Assembly: GCA_973895155.1 (NCBI GenBank)
Contig: OZ316891.1
Location: 20,398,001 to 20,462,000, forward strand
Origin: Marsupella aquatica
Taxonomy: Eukaryota; Marchantiophyta
Length of the DNA stretch: 64,000 nucleotides
Direction of reading: 5' to 3'
The notes under the pieces were generated by a model. It was not told where the DNA came from, ran no database searches, and saw nothing but the letters and a program-made list of their open reading frames with translations. Below are positions 1 to 13,470 of the stretch, piece after piece. Numbering within the stretch: the first letter of the stretch is position 1; each line of letters starts with the position of its first letter. Position numbers and translations under genes: made by a program.

Positions 1-674
1 AAATCTGAGATGTCTGGTCTCAGATACTTGGCAAAGAATCCATTTTTTCGTAACTTAAAGCCTCTATCGCTCGAGGGCATTTGATATGCAAGGTAACGGA
101 TTGTCGTTTGGGCCACATCAATTACAATGCTCGTGCCCTACTAGTCCATCGTGGCAATGTAATTCTGTGGAATGACCAAGAAATTGAAGAACTGATATGC
201 CCCATCGATACTGCATTCTTCGCCGGTCGAATTCTGAAGTTGTGACTCACTAGTCTTTAACTACATATATTACATACGCCCCCTAGCTATTTGATCTAAA
301 TTACAGGAGGCTGCGTTCTCTCTTGGGTTCATCCTTGCGGTGATCAGAGAGACCCGTCAGAGAAACACCAGATTACAGGACGCAGCCTTAACCTGTGTGT
401 GGTGTGTTGTGGGTGTGGGCTACCTACCTAGTTGCTAGGATTAGTTGATGACCAATTCTTTGCTAATTATCCTCTTGAGCTCCGTGTGATGTACATCAGA
501 CGATTTGTCGAATACTCCAGAGTTCATGCCAACACCAATGAATGCTACAATTGGGGAGCTAATCTACCTAGGACATAGATAGAGACCAACTGACGTGTGA
601 GCTCTAAAACAACACAGCGAGCACAATTTGCCGCTAGATCGGAGGGAGGGGGAATGACTGGCCTTACTTTAAGG
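1..674. other. Downstream flank of CESA, no other gene seen
   Basis: This stretch follows the CESA stop codon, which is read on the minus strand, and probably holds the 3' untranslated region. I see no convincing open reading frame, tRNA or repeat of note. A weak eight-base inverted match (GGCTGCGT near 311 and ACGCAGCC near 381) is too short to call. Confidence 0.4.
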
Positions 675-3600
675 CTAGCAGTTCACGCCGCAACTTTCCA
701 ACTTGGGCCCAACTGTTTGTTTTAAAAAAGGATCTATACGCACCCACAGGAGGGAAAAAATGGATGCAAGAAGAACTGACCAAACCACGACAATGGTAGG
801 AGTCCTATTTTGACGTCCCATCAGACCTTTCAGGAATGGGTACAAGTGCACGATGACCCAGAAAGCAAAGAAAAGTTTGCCGAAAAGAGGACCCCACGAT
901 TGGTAACCGTTGTTGATGGCATCCGAAATCCCTGCGACAACGCCGACCAGATTGACCACGAGCAACGTGGTGGGTGGGATTAACAACGCCGTCCACTTGA
1001 TGGCATACAATTCTCCGAAGTTCTCATCCTCGCCAGCTTTGGTAGTCACAGTGAAGTTTGTTTCCACTCCTGCCAGCACCTTGAGTATCCCTTGGAAAAG
1101 AGCGAACAGATGGGATGAAACACCTCCAATCACCCAAAATTGCTCATTCCGCCACCACTCGTCCATTCCTACGTGACTCCATCGCATCTCCAGTATGCCA
1201 GTCGCAAAAATTGAAAGAAACAACGATATAAACCAAAAACTTTCGAAGTTGCTTATCTGCAATGCATGCCAGAATCACAACCATGAATTAGAAATATTAC
1301 ATGTCATTACCAGGCTACAGTTACACTACGGGGCCTCAACATGATCAGTCTAGCCTGTAACTAGGTCTGAGTTCAGCATAAGTTTTGGAGAGACGAGAAC
1401 GTTAAGAGGCTCAAGAGCAAAGGTGTCCATAAAAAATATACTCGTCATTGTGTGATATGACTGCATGGATAGAAACAATCCAGTAATTACAACTCAAAAA
1501 TCTGACAACTGTTTATATCTCTGGTACTGCGTACGAAATCGCCAAGTTTCAATCGCTTCAGGTTACAGAAATTACCGAAATACTCGACTGGAACCAGAAC
1601 TAAACACTGGATGTTTCTCATGCTCGTATCACATTCTGAAGCAGTTCAAATCATGTTTTACCTCAGAGAGACGAGTACTGGCTATCACTTTCATGAAGGT
1701 TACGTGACGACGCTTTTACGCGGGAGACTCTAATGTGAAGTTCTTACCTTGTTTATCGGTTTTTGTATGCATTTCCATTATTCACATCAAGCTTTCTAGA
1801 GGTCCCGGAGAGAGGAGAGGGCACTAGAGGGGTCTGAGAAGCATACCGTCGGAATGATGAATTTCCCCGTGAGTAGACAGACTGCTGGAAGGCTACAATA
1901 CGCCACAAGGGGTAACGATGTCAAAGGATATACAGTTGTGTTTATGTAGGCCAGTCTTTCCAAGCATTTGAGCCGTCCTCCCCCATATCCATACCAAAGT
2001 GGACAATGTCGGCTCAGTAAAATCTCTACCGATCCCAGAGCCCAGCGCAAGACTTGATGCAGACGATCTGTCAAATTGATGGGCGCAGAGCCCTTGAATG
2101 CCGCCCGTGGGGGCATGCAGTAGATAGAACGCCAGCCTCGACAGTGCATCTTGAAGCCAGTGAGAATATCCTCTGTTACCGAACCGTATATCCATCCAAT
2201 CTGGGACAACGCATGCGCACAAGGTGTCAGTCCCTGTTACTCATAGCCATGACAAGAGAAGGTCAGTCAAGCTGGGTTTCTTCGGAGAATGATCTTGAAC
2301 TCACCTCCTTTCCCCAATCTGTCTTGTCTTCGTAACCACAGCTGATTACATGGATGGCTTCCTTGAGCATTGAACTTGGGTTGGCAGCCATCGCCACACC
2401 TCCTTTCTCCTGCTGCGAGGACTGAATGAAAACTGGAGACTGTCCAAATCTCTTCTCCATAGATTTCATAGACCTCGAGATCAGATTCAATTCTTCACCT
2501 GCGAGAAGCCCAAAAACACTTTTGTAAGACCACAACTCAAGTAGCAATCGTCAGCGGGAAATAACATGCAGGCAGATTCTGTCTCTTAGAGGACGCAAGC
2601 GGGCAGGGTAGCTTGGCTACAGCAATCAACGTACTCTCTACGCCTTCCTCGATGTCTTCCAAGGTGAACGCTGAGGCAGCTGTTTCACTCCGTATCTTGC
2701 TATTGTTCCTGAAGTTGACAGTCTTCTTCGCTGAGCGTTTCGGTGTTGCTATGTCCCTGCCTGGCTTGCGAGGACCACAACACCATTCCACACACGCGGA
2801 ATTTTTGCCTTCCTTGGGGGATTTAGGAGGTGGATAATAACCATACACAGCCTGCCTTCTAAAAACACACCCTGTGCCGACGTACACAGGACCCTGAACT
2901 CCATCAAGACCTTTCATGTTGATCTGCGAAAAGGATAGGCAACAATTTAAAAAGGATTTCTCTAGAGAATTTGAGATGATTCCTTAGCAGGGAGACCGAC
3001 GAAAAGCAAGCAAGTCACCAACGGTAAGGGCCTCCAAGGTGAGCAATCTAGTTGTTGGGCATCTGCGAAACTTACATCAAAGAAGACCGTATTGTGATTG
3101 GCATATCGATCATTTCGATCAATACCATCAAATCTCTGTGGAAACTGGACGTAGCAGATTCCTTTCCCAGCAGCCGGATCCATCAGGAAGCACATTGCTT
3201 CTCTGAGCGCTTTACTGTTGTTGACGTAATGATCACAGTCAAGATTAAGAATGTAGGGGGCATTCGTGAGGACTGCAGATACACGCACCTGTGCGTGGTA
3301 ATTCAAGTTTACAAGTTAGTAGAAACACACTGAACCGCAGAAGGGAGAAATCAGAACAAATACAACATTGCAGCGGCAGAAGGGGCAGTTCTCACTCACC
3401 AAAGCGTTCATTGCCCCAGCCTTCTTATGATGATTGAATCCGAGCCGCTTTTCTCGAGATACATAGACAAGACGTGGGAGCTCATTACCCTCTACATCGC
3501 GGCTACCGCTGTGGCCCAAAAATACCTGCGGGAAGCAACATGCGTCAGCTTGCTCCCTAACAATAGTGATCGCCCGGATCATGTCGCGGAAAATTAGTTC

Positions 3601-6455
3601 CACGTCCTCACCTGAATCATTGCTGGGTGATCACGGGGATTACATGCAGGCCAAGGCGTTCCGTCTAACATTGACCATCCTTCGTCCGGCATCTTGAGAG
3701 ATCTAGCTACAGCCGCATTGACACGAACCTTAAACTCCTCGTACTCCCGCTGCAAAACAGTTGGGCTTAGCACCATAAGAACGTTTCACAGTAGAAATAC
3801 CCAGAAAAGAAGGAAAAGCAACAGGCTCCACTGTTGTTTCTCGTTCCCGGCCAACCGTCCTACACTAACATATAATTGCAAAGAGCCATAACTCTTTTAA
3901 GTAAGGGTGATGCACTGGTCTCGAATACAAATGGTTTGTACAGTACCTTCATGGCCCTCCTTTCTTTGACAAAAGTTGGTTGAATCTTGTCTTTCAAGTA
4001 GTCCAATTTTTGAGCGAAGTACACTTCAGGTGCGCGAGGTTCAATGTTGAATTTTTTGCAGAATGGTACCCACTTCCGAGCGAATTCGGAGGTGTCTGCA
4101 AGAACCTCGAAAGTGAGCATGGCCGCGCCGTCATCAGATAGGTAGCAAGAAACCTTCGCCACAGGGTAGTCCACAGCGAGGATTGATAGAACAGTGTTGA
4201 CCGTCACTAGAGGAGGTTCTTTTGTTGGGTCTACCGTGCTGACATACACGTCGACGGGAGTGAGCAGAGATGGTTGACCTGCCGGCTCAAATCTGCAACA
4301 CAGCAATGCTGTATATCAATTAACGCGTTGAAATTGCTTCCTTCTACCTCTTTGGAGATCTAGTAAGCTTCCGCTGTTGTTGCTGCTTGTATAATGGACC
4401 TCATACAAGTATGGAGAAGTCCAATTACCTCGTTGTCAGTCTGTCAAGGTAAGTCTCACGGTTGACAGGAAGCCACTTAGGAAATTGATCCAGGATCCAG
4501 GAAATTGCAAACCATATCTCGCACACGACGGAAGTGAGCCATAAGCCATAGGCATCACGAACAGGATTCATAATGCGGTATCTGAAGAAAAAGCCTATGA
4601 TGAGGAGTCGTAAGATAATTAAAATCCTATAAGGATTGATCAAGCTGGAAGCAATCGGATTTTTGCGTGACAGTGGCTGCTTGCCCTGATCCTTCCTGTC
4701 ATTCACAAGCGGACCGTAGTAAGTCAAAACACTGGTCGCAATAGATTCCTGTGAGAAAATCCCCTCACCACTTTTCTTACTCTAAACAGCAACATCAGGA
4801 AGAAAAACAAGAGCAAAGCAACAATTTGCTGTTGACATAACATAGGCAAGGAGTTTTTACAAGGGTATTTCAGGCCCGCCGTCCTCATCAAAGCGTGGCA
4901 AAAAGAATTGGCCTCTATCTGACGTTTGCATCTGCATCTTTCCTTGCCTCTCTCTCCAACTTTCCACCCGATCCTTCCATGCTATGGAACGATGATTCAC
5001 TTCATCTGCAGCGTCCATATTTATGGCGAATACTGCGAACAGAGAGCTGCTAATCAGAAGCTAAAGCTTGAACAGTAAATCGAAGCACAAACACCAACGG
5101 ACATAGGAAACAGCAGCAGCGTAAGCTTCAGTTCTTCGCAGTTGAATTAACCACGGCCTTCATATGGCAAAAGGATACTTGTTTGGACATCCAACATCCT
5201 TGCTATGTATACCTGGAAGCGATCCTGCACTGTCGATACTGTCTGCACTGTAGGATGGATGGGCCCGCTTCCCTCCACCATTGTGTGCGGGTGGAACCAT
5301 TAGAGCCCGCCGGTCTGGAGAGGGTCCGGGAGTGCCCAAAGCCTACAAAGCAAGGGTCCGAGTGAACACAAAAATACGTGATTAGATACAGCTCGATTTT
5401 ATTTGTCAGTGTACAAAACGACTCCAGTCTCTAACACAAGTTTTAGTTCTCGTATTTTGCGTCGTGAAGGATAAACCTTGTCAGAAAAACCCTGAAAGTT
5501 TTATTAACTACTTCCACCGCAAAATGCTTTACAGAAACACTCACCCCAGGGCCATTAGTCAGCAGGGGAACCTGCGGGGAGAACGGAATATTGTTACGGT
5601 CACACGGCGGATCTTCGTCGTTTGGGCGAGCGGACTGCATTTTTGCATGATGACTAGACTCAATGTAGTTTTGCCTTTCGTGGTCCACATAGTCAAACTC
5701 GTTCTCCAAGTCATCAATACCATCCTCCTCTTCGTCACCTTCGACTCGAGAGCACCCTGGGCAAGTAAGAAGAGTCAGCATTGTTCTACGACGATGAGAA
5801 AACGAAAATAAAAGCTCGATGTAGAGAAGAAATGAATCAGCCGACTTTTGTCCCCACCATATACATTCTGACGTCAGAGTGGAGACTTTGGGGGAGACAT
5901 CACCAACTCTGGCACTGAAGTGCGAGAACACCATGTACCTCGGAGACGACGGTATCGAGTTTTGCAATGTGGGCACGACTGAGTCCCTTCCTTCCGTTCG
6001 TAATTATAACACGGCCGGCACACTGGAAATGCGCATTCGTCACAGGCCACAAAAAATTCGTCGTCTGAGGCACTTTCAATATCATCACCACAGATAGCAC
6101 ATTCGCCGGCGTAGAGCTTAGTTGAGGGCCTAGGCTGCAACCGAATCAATCGCAACGGAACTGAGTGTCATCATTGAGAGAAAATCCTACAAGTCTACAC
6201 CATTAAAACTCTACATACACACTGACACTAGATTGCGAGAGAGACATCTTAGCTTCCCACTAGGGTGGCACGGTGTCGGAAATATTAGTGGCACGGTGTT
6301 TGCGTGACCTGGAGTCATGAAGTAATTGGGTAAGAGGCAACAGCTGCGAAATGTGCATAGAGCAACAGGAAGACTCGAACCTCACTCTCCGCTCGAATTA
6401 CGACTAATTCATCCTTGCGGTGCGAACCAGCGACGAGCCCTCCGTTGGCCTCCAT
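675..6455 (-). CDS. CESA: Cellulose synthase catalytic subunit (CESA), 14 coding exons, 1109 aa
   Basis: Polymerises UDP-glucose into beta-1,4-glucan as part of the plasma-membrane cellulose synthase complex (family GT2). Exons, high to low coordinate: 6455-6381, 6134-5939, 5756-5545, 5342-5213, 5032-4861, 4731-4429, 4292-3947, 3749-3612, 3525-3400, 3288-3076, 2923-2635, 2498-2305, 2200-1847, 1256-675; all phases join. Seen: N-terminal start [12 protein letters not shown]; zinc finger with four CxxC pairs at aa 37-82; two membrane spans at about 297-315 and 324-345; catalytic DDG near 416; DCD at 583-585; TED at 807-809; QVLRW at 847-851; C-terminal span cluster ending SCGVNC. The plant-conserved and class-specific regions are present, and length is normal for the family. 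Exon 4 is short and was found only by reading the intron: it carries the VPP..GGGKR..HP stretch. Exon 6 needs the second of two close acceptors. The gene looks intact and functional. Confidence 0.96.
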
Positions 6456-6457
6456 TC

Positions 6458-8100
6458 CCTGCATACAGTAGAGATTCCACGTGAATTACAAAATAAAAAG
6501 CTCGAGCAGAGGGAACTCTACCAACTAAGTTCCTCATTTTGTACACCCATTTTTGTCAGCTGGTTAGACTGTTACGAGACAAGAGATGTAAATGCTAGGC
6601 AAGTGTCATTGCAGATCATTACGAGCTCCTCCCGCCCAACAGAGCACGAACAGTGCCACATACTACCGGCAGGAATGAACTATAACGTCATCCACGGACA
6701 TCTAATGAGGCCATGAGACCATTGTCCTGTTACTTCCTAAAGTCCATAATAATCACACTCACTCAGGATTCAACAGAGTGAAGAATACAAATAGTTACGC
6801 TTTTCTTCGATTCTACCTTGCTACAGCTTAGTCTCGCAGCATTCGAAGCTCCTCTTCAATTCCCGTGCTGCATCACGCCAAGGCCGAAACGGCCCCCCTC
6901 TCGGACATGAACACACGGCAATGCGCTACTTGCACGACACCGCAAACGACCAGTCTGCCTGCCTTGCCTGCCTGCTCACTCACTCACTCACTCACTGCAT
7001 TTCATATCCTCATAAATTCAGTGCAACTCCAACATCAGAAGCCACGAAACGCCGAGGGATCAGCTGGGCAACAGGACCCAAACACGGCAAGCTTGTGCTT
7101 CAATCTCCCCTGCGCAGCAACTCCTGACTGCAACTCCAGCTGCGCCAATCTCATTCACGACTACGAGGTGCCCCGCACATTACGTGAGATTGAGATACAC
7201 AGACATCCGGTGGCCTCAAGGTGCAACGCCGCAAGCCAGGAACACATCTGAGCGAGGCACCCAAAGAGCGTGCAATCCTCCCAAACAAGGAATCGACTCG
7301 AGCAGTGTGTCGGGTGGGAGGTCTACTTCCTCATCGCGAGCTATTATTAATCGACAATCAATCAATAATCGATCAATCAGCTCGCTCTTCCTCTCCTCCC
7401 CTCCTCTCTCCTGTCCTCCTCGTCTCGTGGCGTCGATGAATTTCGACACACGAAGAATGCAGAGCAGAGCAGAGCAGAGCAGAGCCGAGAGAGAGGTGCG
7501 ACGACGAGAAGAAGTCGAGCTTTCAAGTGAACTGAAGAGTGAGAACCGAAGATTGCAACAGAGAAAAGCAAACCGAAGCTTCGCTCATTTTGTTATACTT
7601 TTCTTCCTATTGTTGTCGTTGTCTCGTGAAGTTCGCTTCGGATTCCGGTTCGGATTCGGGCTCGGATTCCGGTTCGGTGCAGGCGCGGAGCAGACCAACG
7701 ACTTGGCGCCATTCGCAATCGCCTTCCATCGCGATTTGTTCCTCCCTTTCGTCCCGCCGTCGATTACTTTCGCCATCCACGCCGTCGGATTGTCTCCTCC
7801 TACAGTGTAACTGACTCTATCGGGTGGGACGGTGCGGTCTGGAGGAACGGCGGGCGTTTCCAGTTAGCGAGAAGATCGCGACGGTCGGCATTTGGGCGAA
7901 AGACGTTGAGGGAGCGCTCGTCGGGCGGTGGGCCCAACCACTACCCCCCATTCCCGTTTCACAGTCCCGTTCCGTTACCAGTTACCACGAACTACTCTAC
8001 TCTACTCTACTCTACTCTTCCCTACTACTACTGTAGTCCTGACGCCGTGGCCGGCCTTGCGTCTGAGGTTCCTGACTTCTGACTTCTGACTGCCTGCATG
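6458..8100 (-). promoter_or_regulatory. Probable CESA 5' leader with intron, and promoter region
   Basis: Three bases upstream of the CESA ATG the minus strand reads a good acceptor (tgtatgcag, ending at 6458), which suggests an intron in the 5' untranslated region; its donor is not resolved. Further upstream the minus strand is GA-rich at about 7377-7450. The plus strand carries five AGAGC units at 7461-7485, a GGATTC/GGTTCG-type imperfect repeat at about 7635-7678, and a CTACT pentanucleotide run at 7992-8017. Such low-complexity tracts are common around plant transcription starts. The plus-strand open frame at 7184-7810 reads through them and is not taken as a gene. Confidence 0.4.
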
Positions 8101-10089
8101 CATTCCCGCGTCCAAGGTTATTTAGCGACGAGAGTCAATAATCTCGTGGCTAATCAATGCTACTTAGCATTGATCGACTCAGCACGAGACATATACGGTG
8201 TATGTCATCATTCTATATTATGATAAATTTAATTATTTTGTTTCAATTAATAAAAATATATATTGTCACATTTTGATGTGTAATTAGAGGTAAGGATGCT
8301 ATTGGTGAGACCTCTTTGATTTCTTTAAATCAATGAGCGTGCGCACATTATATTGTCACATTTTGATGTGTGATTACAGGCATGGATGTGATTAGCGGGG
8401 TTGCTGCCAACCAGACTAGCATTGATTATTGTGTGCGATTGGAGATCTGATTATATAGGTTGTACTATTTCACTCCTTAATATGACAAACCCAAATGTTT
8501 TGTTTGAATAGGTGAGTAATAGGTATTTGGTTGAGCAATAACTTGGATGCATTGCCCTATCCAAATAATAGATTTAATATTAGGCTTGAGGTAGTCTAGC
8601 CGTGCTGTTAGGGAGGTAGATAATTAGTCCACGCTATAAGGGAAATTGTTGCCTGCCAATTGCCTGACCCAAGTATCAGATTAAATATTGGGCATGAGAT
8701 AGTTTGGTGTCAACTACCCCCAAAACTTAGTGGTAGAGCTGGTGAGTGGGGCAGATGCAGTCACTCCTTTAACACACATCCCATGCAAAAGTGGGGTTTA
8801 GACAAACCTCTATTTATTGTCACTACAAAAAACAAATTAATTGGGTACTCACTATTTATTATCACTTCCGAATTAACTTTGGCCAGTCTCTATGAGACTA
8901 TATCTCTTTATCTATCCATCTAAACATTTTAATATGTAATCTATCTTTTTTGCTCTCATGATCTAATTACAGAAGTGTCATTCTGGTGAGACAAAATGTC
9001 ATTATGGTGACATTCTATCTGACTATGAGATGGACCTAAAAGTGTCATTATGTTCCTTTTCCATGTTCAACCGGAAATACATCATAATTATGAGTTTCAT
9101 AGATAAACTAGTTTTTTAATAATAATTTATAATCTCAAGTCCATTTGGACGGATTTTTTATGCTAGACCTACTTACTTTAAAAATTTGAAAAACTTCAAG
9201 ATTCCCCACAACGTTGGATGAGTTTCGGGAGTGACAACTCCAGGTCACCCTGAGTACTTGTATTGCAACTTGTGGTTTAAACTAATCAGATGAAAGAGAA
9301 GGGAAAATAAAAATGAAAAAGTGAATAAAGAGTGTTAGACGAATACACGAAGGGAGGGCACATTCCAGACACGACAAATGGCAGGGAACCTACAGCTCCT
9401 CCGAAAAGGATAGGGCAGAGTATCGTTCTCGGCCTTTTTGCATTAATTAGAAAAAAACATCTGGTAAGAAAACGGCAACAAACACTGTGACTGTCGGAAA
9501 CGAACAGGTATTACTATTTGAACCAGTGTGCATCAGAGCGGCAGCTTTTTCTGCGAGGCTAGAAATAACAGTTTGGCACGTTGACCCCTCAGGCTGACAC
9601 AAGAATGTCTATCAGATTCGAAATCTTGTAGAGAATAAACAAAGTTACCAGTGGATAACCAGTTCTATTCTATACACAAATGGGGCATTTAACTTTACTT
9701 ACAGTGTGCATGTTTTACAATTTTTTTCCAAAGGTGACATTAAACATGCATTTGACCAGTATTACTGTATTAGGGAGTTTTTTTTGTTTTTTATCATTTT
9801 TATTTTTATGGAGAAATCTGTGAAACCCACTAAAAGTGAATTTTGAGTGGATTCGTCCACTTCTGTCCATGCACTGGCCTCAGTCAATTAAAGGAGTTTG
9901 GGTTACCATGATATAGTGTATATAACCTCTTACACTTCCATATGATCTTCCATATGATGATGTTGTCAAGTTCTGAGAGTATTGTGACACTGTAAAATTC
10001 TTGTGTCTATCCGAGTGGAAGTGTCATCCGTTTGTATTCATCCAAGCTTCCACTTCAAATTACAGCTAGGCTCTAACCCCCACACAGAT
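8100..10089. other. AT-rich intergenic region with diverged direct repeats
   Basis: No gene is seen. A motif beginning tattgtcacattttgatgtg occurs at about 8261 and again at about 8351, a 90-bp direct spacing. A second diverged pair, centred on attgcc(t)...aga(t)ttaaatatt, starts at about 8551 and 8657. These look like decayed duplications or transposon debris. Confidence 0.5.
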
Positions 10090-10260
10090 CTCAGTTTTTG
10101 TGTTACAGTTCTTTCCAGAAAAAGCTTATGAAACACAACAATATCAAATCTCCCTCAGTTTTTGTGCTAAAGTCCTTTCCAGAAAAAGCGTATCAAACAC
10201 AACAATATAAAATCCCCCCAATTCTGAACGATTGCCTGTCAAATCCCCCCAATTCTGAAC
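10090..10260. repeat. Two adjacent tandem duplications (64 bp and 31 bp period)
   Basis: A 64-bp unit starting ctcagtttttgtg occurs at 10090-10153 and 10154-10217 with few differences. It is followed by a repeated block aaatccccccaattctgaac at 10210-10229 and 10241-10260. High copy identity suggests fairly recent slippage or unequal exchange. No coding potential is apparent. Confidence 0.85.
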
Positions 10261-10797
10261 CATGGCCATTTGCTGAAATATTATTTTTTCAACACTGTTT
10301 GATTGGCCAAAAATATCTCCCCCACCAGTCAGCCCCCATGTCATCCATGCCTCCCCCTCCATGTCCCTCGATCCCTCACTACATGCAACCACACAGGCAT
10401 TGGGTTCATCTTTGGGGGATACATTTCTGGACAAGTCCTTAATCTATCTTTGTGGTCCATCCAGTGATAAAATACTGGAAGGGCGTGATTAGGTCCTTTC
10501 CTGCAAGATTATGAACAGCATCATCCATCCAGCTTTTGCGTGTCCATCAATCCGAGCTTCCATTTCCAATTCCATATCTTCTAGTTGAGATGGCACGATA
10601 GTTATGCACCTGTGTACCTAATGATCTGATCATTGATACAAATCCTGAAATAGTTGCATGTAGATTAGAGGGCTTTGGGGAATTTTAAATTGGCTTGACA
10701 AACGAAACACACACACCCATTCATTTGCCCCCCCTTCTGGAAATAACCATGAAGTCAATTCACGTAATAAGTACACTAGTTAACGAATCTGTTGGGG

Positions 10798-10930
10798 CAG
10801 AAATTGAGAATGCTTGTGAATCTCTCTGGCCTGCCATCTCCTCTGAGTGCCATCTGCCAGAAATTGAGAATGAATTGAGAATGCAAGTGACAGGATGTAA
10901 ATCTGTCTGTCCTGCCATCTCCTCTGTGTG
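10798..10930. repeat. Imperfect 60-bp tandem duplication
   Basis: The unit beginning cagaaattgagaatg and ending near cctgccatctcctctg occurs at 10798-10857 and again from 10858. The second copy has an extra internal repetition of the aattgagaatg motif. It lies just upstream of the CHCH-like pseudogene. Confidence 0.8.
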
Positions 10931-11158
10931 ATATATAATTCAGCACGGCCCCTCTTAAGACGGTTTCTGTATTGTTCTCTTCGTCAGTCGGGCGAAGGTG
11001 GTGGCAAGCTAGCAGCCTGTCAAGCATTTGGAGTCCAGTACATAATGGATGCAAGTTACTCAATGGGAACGAAGCAGCAGCATCGTGTTTGAGTTTGGAA
11101 AGTTGCGAGCGAGCACCTCGATCCATTTCTTTGCAGATCTCACTTCTCGGTGCAGATC

Positions 11159-11560
11159 CATGAACGAAGAAGACTAGAGGAGGCAGACGAGGAAGGGCAG
11201 GGGCCTGCCTTGCAGCAGCGAAGACAGTCAGCTGACCTCCAGTCGCAGCAGCAGCAAAGGTTCTTCGACAATTCGCACCGGATGACAATTCGAACTGGAA
11301 ATGGCTCGGGAAACTGTTGAACCAATGACCATTTTTTGTGTGGCACTTTTGGATTCGGTCTTGTTCCGTCCTTGTTGTGGATTGCTTTGAGGATGCAGAG
11401 GATCCTTTTAATGGACTGGGTTACTATAGTAGCGTCCAAATTGGCAGCACGAGAACGTACAGTGGTCATTGTAGACGTCTACCTGAGATTAGGCACACGT
11501 GCAATTGCTTTTTAGTCACGGAGCAAGTTCCCAAGGAACTGGTCTGTATGAAATTGTAAC
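11159..11560 (+). pseudogene. Broken copy of the CHCH-gene first exon
   Basis: From about 11160 to 11335 the plus strand resembles exon 1 of the twin-CX9C gene at 17275-17050. Shared landmarks are GGGCA(G)GGGCCT, a run of AGC/GAAG triplets, and a near-identical block around TGGAAATGGCTCGGG at 11296. The reading frame giving PDDNSNWKWLG (matching PDEESPWKWLG) is cut by a TGA upstream and another soon after. Downstream, a frame reading DCFEDAEDPF near 11380 weakly recalls the cysteine segment of exon 2, with cysteines lost. Overall this looks like a decayed paralogue; the exon-2 match is tentative. Confidence 0.5.
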
Positions 11561-11569
11561 CTCACTTAA

Positions 11570-13470
11570 TTAAAAAGTACCGCATTTTCACGCATTCGGT
11601 TCCTCAATTATCTGAGATGGTATCAGATTACACAGAGATGGCTACAGTAGCTCCGAAGGTTGCCAAGCAAAACGCATACAATCATTATCCACGGTCTACG
11701 GTGAGTGAGGACTCTTCTTAGTACAGGCAGTACATCTCTCATTCCATTTCTAGTGTTACTCATTCGTGTTACAACAACCTTTCCCTACAGTCCACTTTTT
11801 GGAAATCACGTACAATCATTAACCACGATCTAAACTAGGGCAGCATTGATACAAGAACATGAAAATTGATGAGTCCCGGACATTCATTACATTCTCACTT
11901 TTAAAGCTACGCCATACAAGGGATTTGACCATGACCTCAGGCTCCTAGTCTCATCATGTGCTAAACATTTTTCCTTCTGATGGGCGACGGATAAATTCAT
12001 AACTGATAAATTTACGGTGAGCCAATCATCCCATTGCAAAATCTAGTTGATTTTACTTCAAATTCATTGTACAGCAGGAAACATAATGAAATCAGTCATT
12101 GTAGCACAAACAGGTATGCTTCGGACAAACAAGTATGCTTCGGAAGGAAACTTGTTCCAGAATTTTTGAGACTTCAAAAGCGATAAGAGAATGGATTGAT
12201 TGGTGTCCAGATCAAGGCTGACTACATGTAGTCTGTGCGCCAAAATCAAGGACTTCTAGATCGCATTTGCAATGCCATCATTTGTGTGCCTCCTGGGGAA
12301 ACTCTACTGCGGAGATCAACAAGTCCGTCACCCTCGATTATAGTGTGATGGGCCAACAGATCTATCATCGTCCCATATTGTGCCTAGTGCTCTTGAGGCC
12401 AGATCGCCAAGCCAAGCAAATTGGATGCCTGGCCTCGTCGGACAGCAAATCTTGATCTTGCAGTGTGTCCATTTCCAGTAGCGCTTCGTGGAATCTGCTT
12501 GTGAAATTATATATGTGAATCCTTCAAAGACAAGAAGCCTCTGGACATGGAAATTAAGCGAATTCCTAGAGAAACTTGGCTTCTTTGGTCCTAGAGAATG
12601 CTGGTCTTTTCCAGCGCCTTAAACTATGTGCTCGGAGGATTCAGTCTCGAGCTAAGTAAGGTATTGGGGTTTTAGGATTGAAGCAATCTTGCTAGTCATG
12701 CCAACTGTTCCACACTTTCACTTGTTCTGGCGAAAGGATGAACGGAGAGTAAAAGTACAGACTGTACTGGAGATTATGTCACAGAAACACGGCACGTACA
12801 CGCAGAGAAGGTTCACAATGTGCTTTAAGACAACGAAATATATGCAACCTTATAATGTAGCGGCCTCGGACTACCAGTAGTGCATATCCACGGGTGTCTG
12901 AGGGCCCCTGGGCTGCCATGATACTTCCCTGAACCTTCCTCTGGTTATAGTCTCCACTATAAGAAGTTCCCCATGTTACCGAAGGAGGATGAAAATTCAC
13001 AAGGTTTACTAGTGCTCTGCTTACTTCTGTAGATTGACCAGACCTTTGGTTGGCGAGAACCCCCTGCGACGTAAGTCTGCAGCCCTTCGAGCAACAAGAT
13101 GCTGGTCATAACATTGAAAGCGAGTGCACCTGGCGTTGAATCTTTTCATTCATAGAGCAACTAGTCGACATACTCCCAGCCCGCTTCCATTGTAGGTGAA
13201 TTTGCTAACTTATGTTGGAAAGCCCATCACAACGAAGGTTACTGTCCCCTGTCGAATGGATGTCCCTGATTTCCTTCTAGGGGAAATGGAGATTTCTCAG
13301 CTCCTGGAATCTGATTAAAGCAGAAGAATTGCTGTGCATTTTAGTGGAACTCCATGAGTCTCTTTATCGGCAATGACCTCCAGGGTCGAAGGAATGAGAC
13401 GACCTACGAAGGAGATTTCTGGTAATTCCATGAAGGAGCGTTAGTCAAAAGTCCTTTATGTTCTTCGTTT
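11570..13470. other. Intergenic, no supported gene
   Basis: Only short, unrecognised open frames occur here on both strands. A short direct repetition around aggtatgcttcgga / aagtatgcttcgga lies near 12110-12140. Part of the higher end, to 13902, may be the 3' untranslated region of the F-box gene on the minus strand. Confidence 0.4.

Noticed and set aside
4861-5032. Using GAA|GTGAAT inside CESA exon 5 as a donor
   Set aside because: It would delete the conserved AWKDRVESW segment, which is plainly encoded downstream of it.
7184-7810. A 208-residue plus-strand frame
   Set aside because: It crosses pentanucleotide and GGATTC-type repeats, shows low-complexity Arg/Gly/Phe composition and is antisense to the likely CESA leader.
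10776-11288. A 170-residue minus-strand frame
   Set aside because: It runs through the 60-bp tandem duplication and is antisense to the CHCH-like pseudogene.
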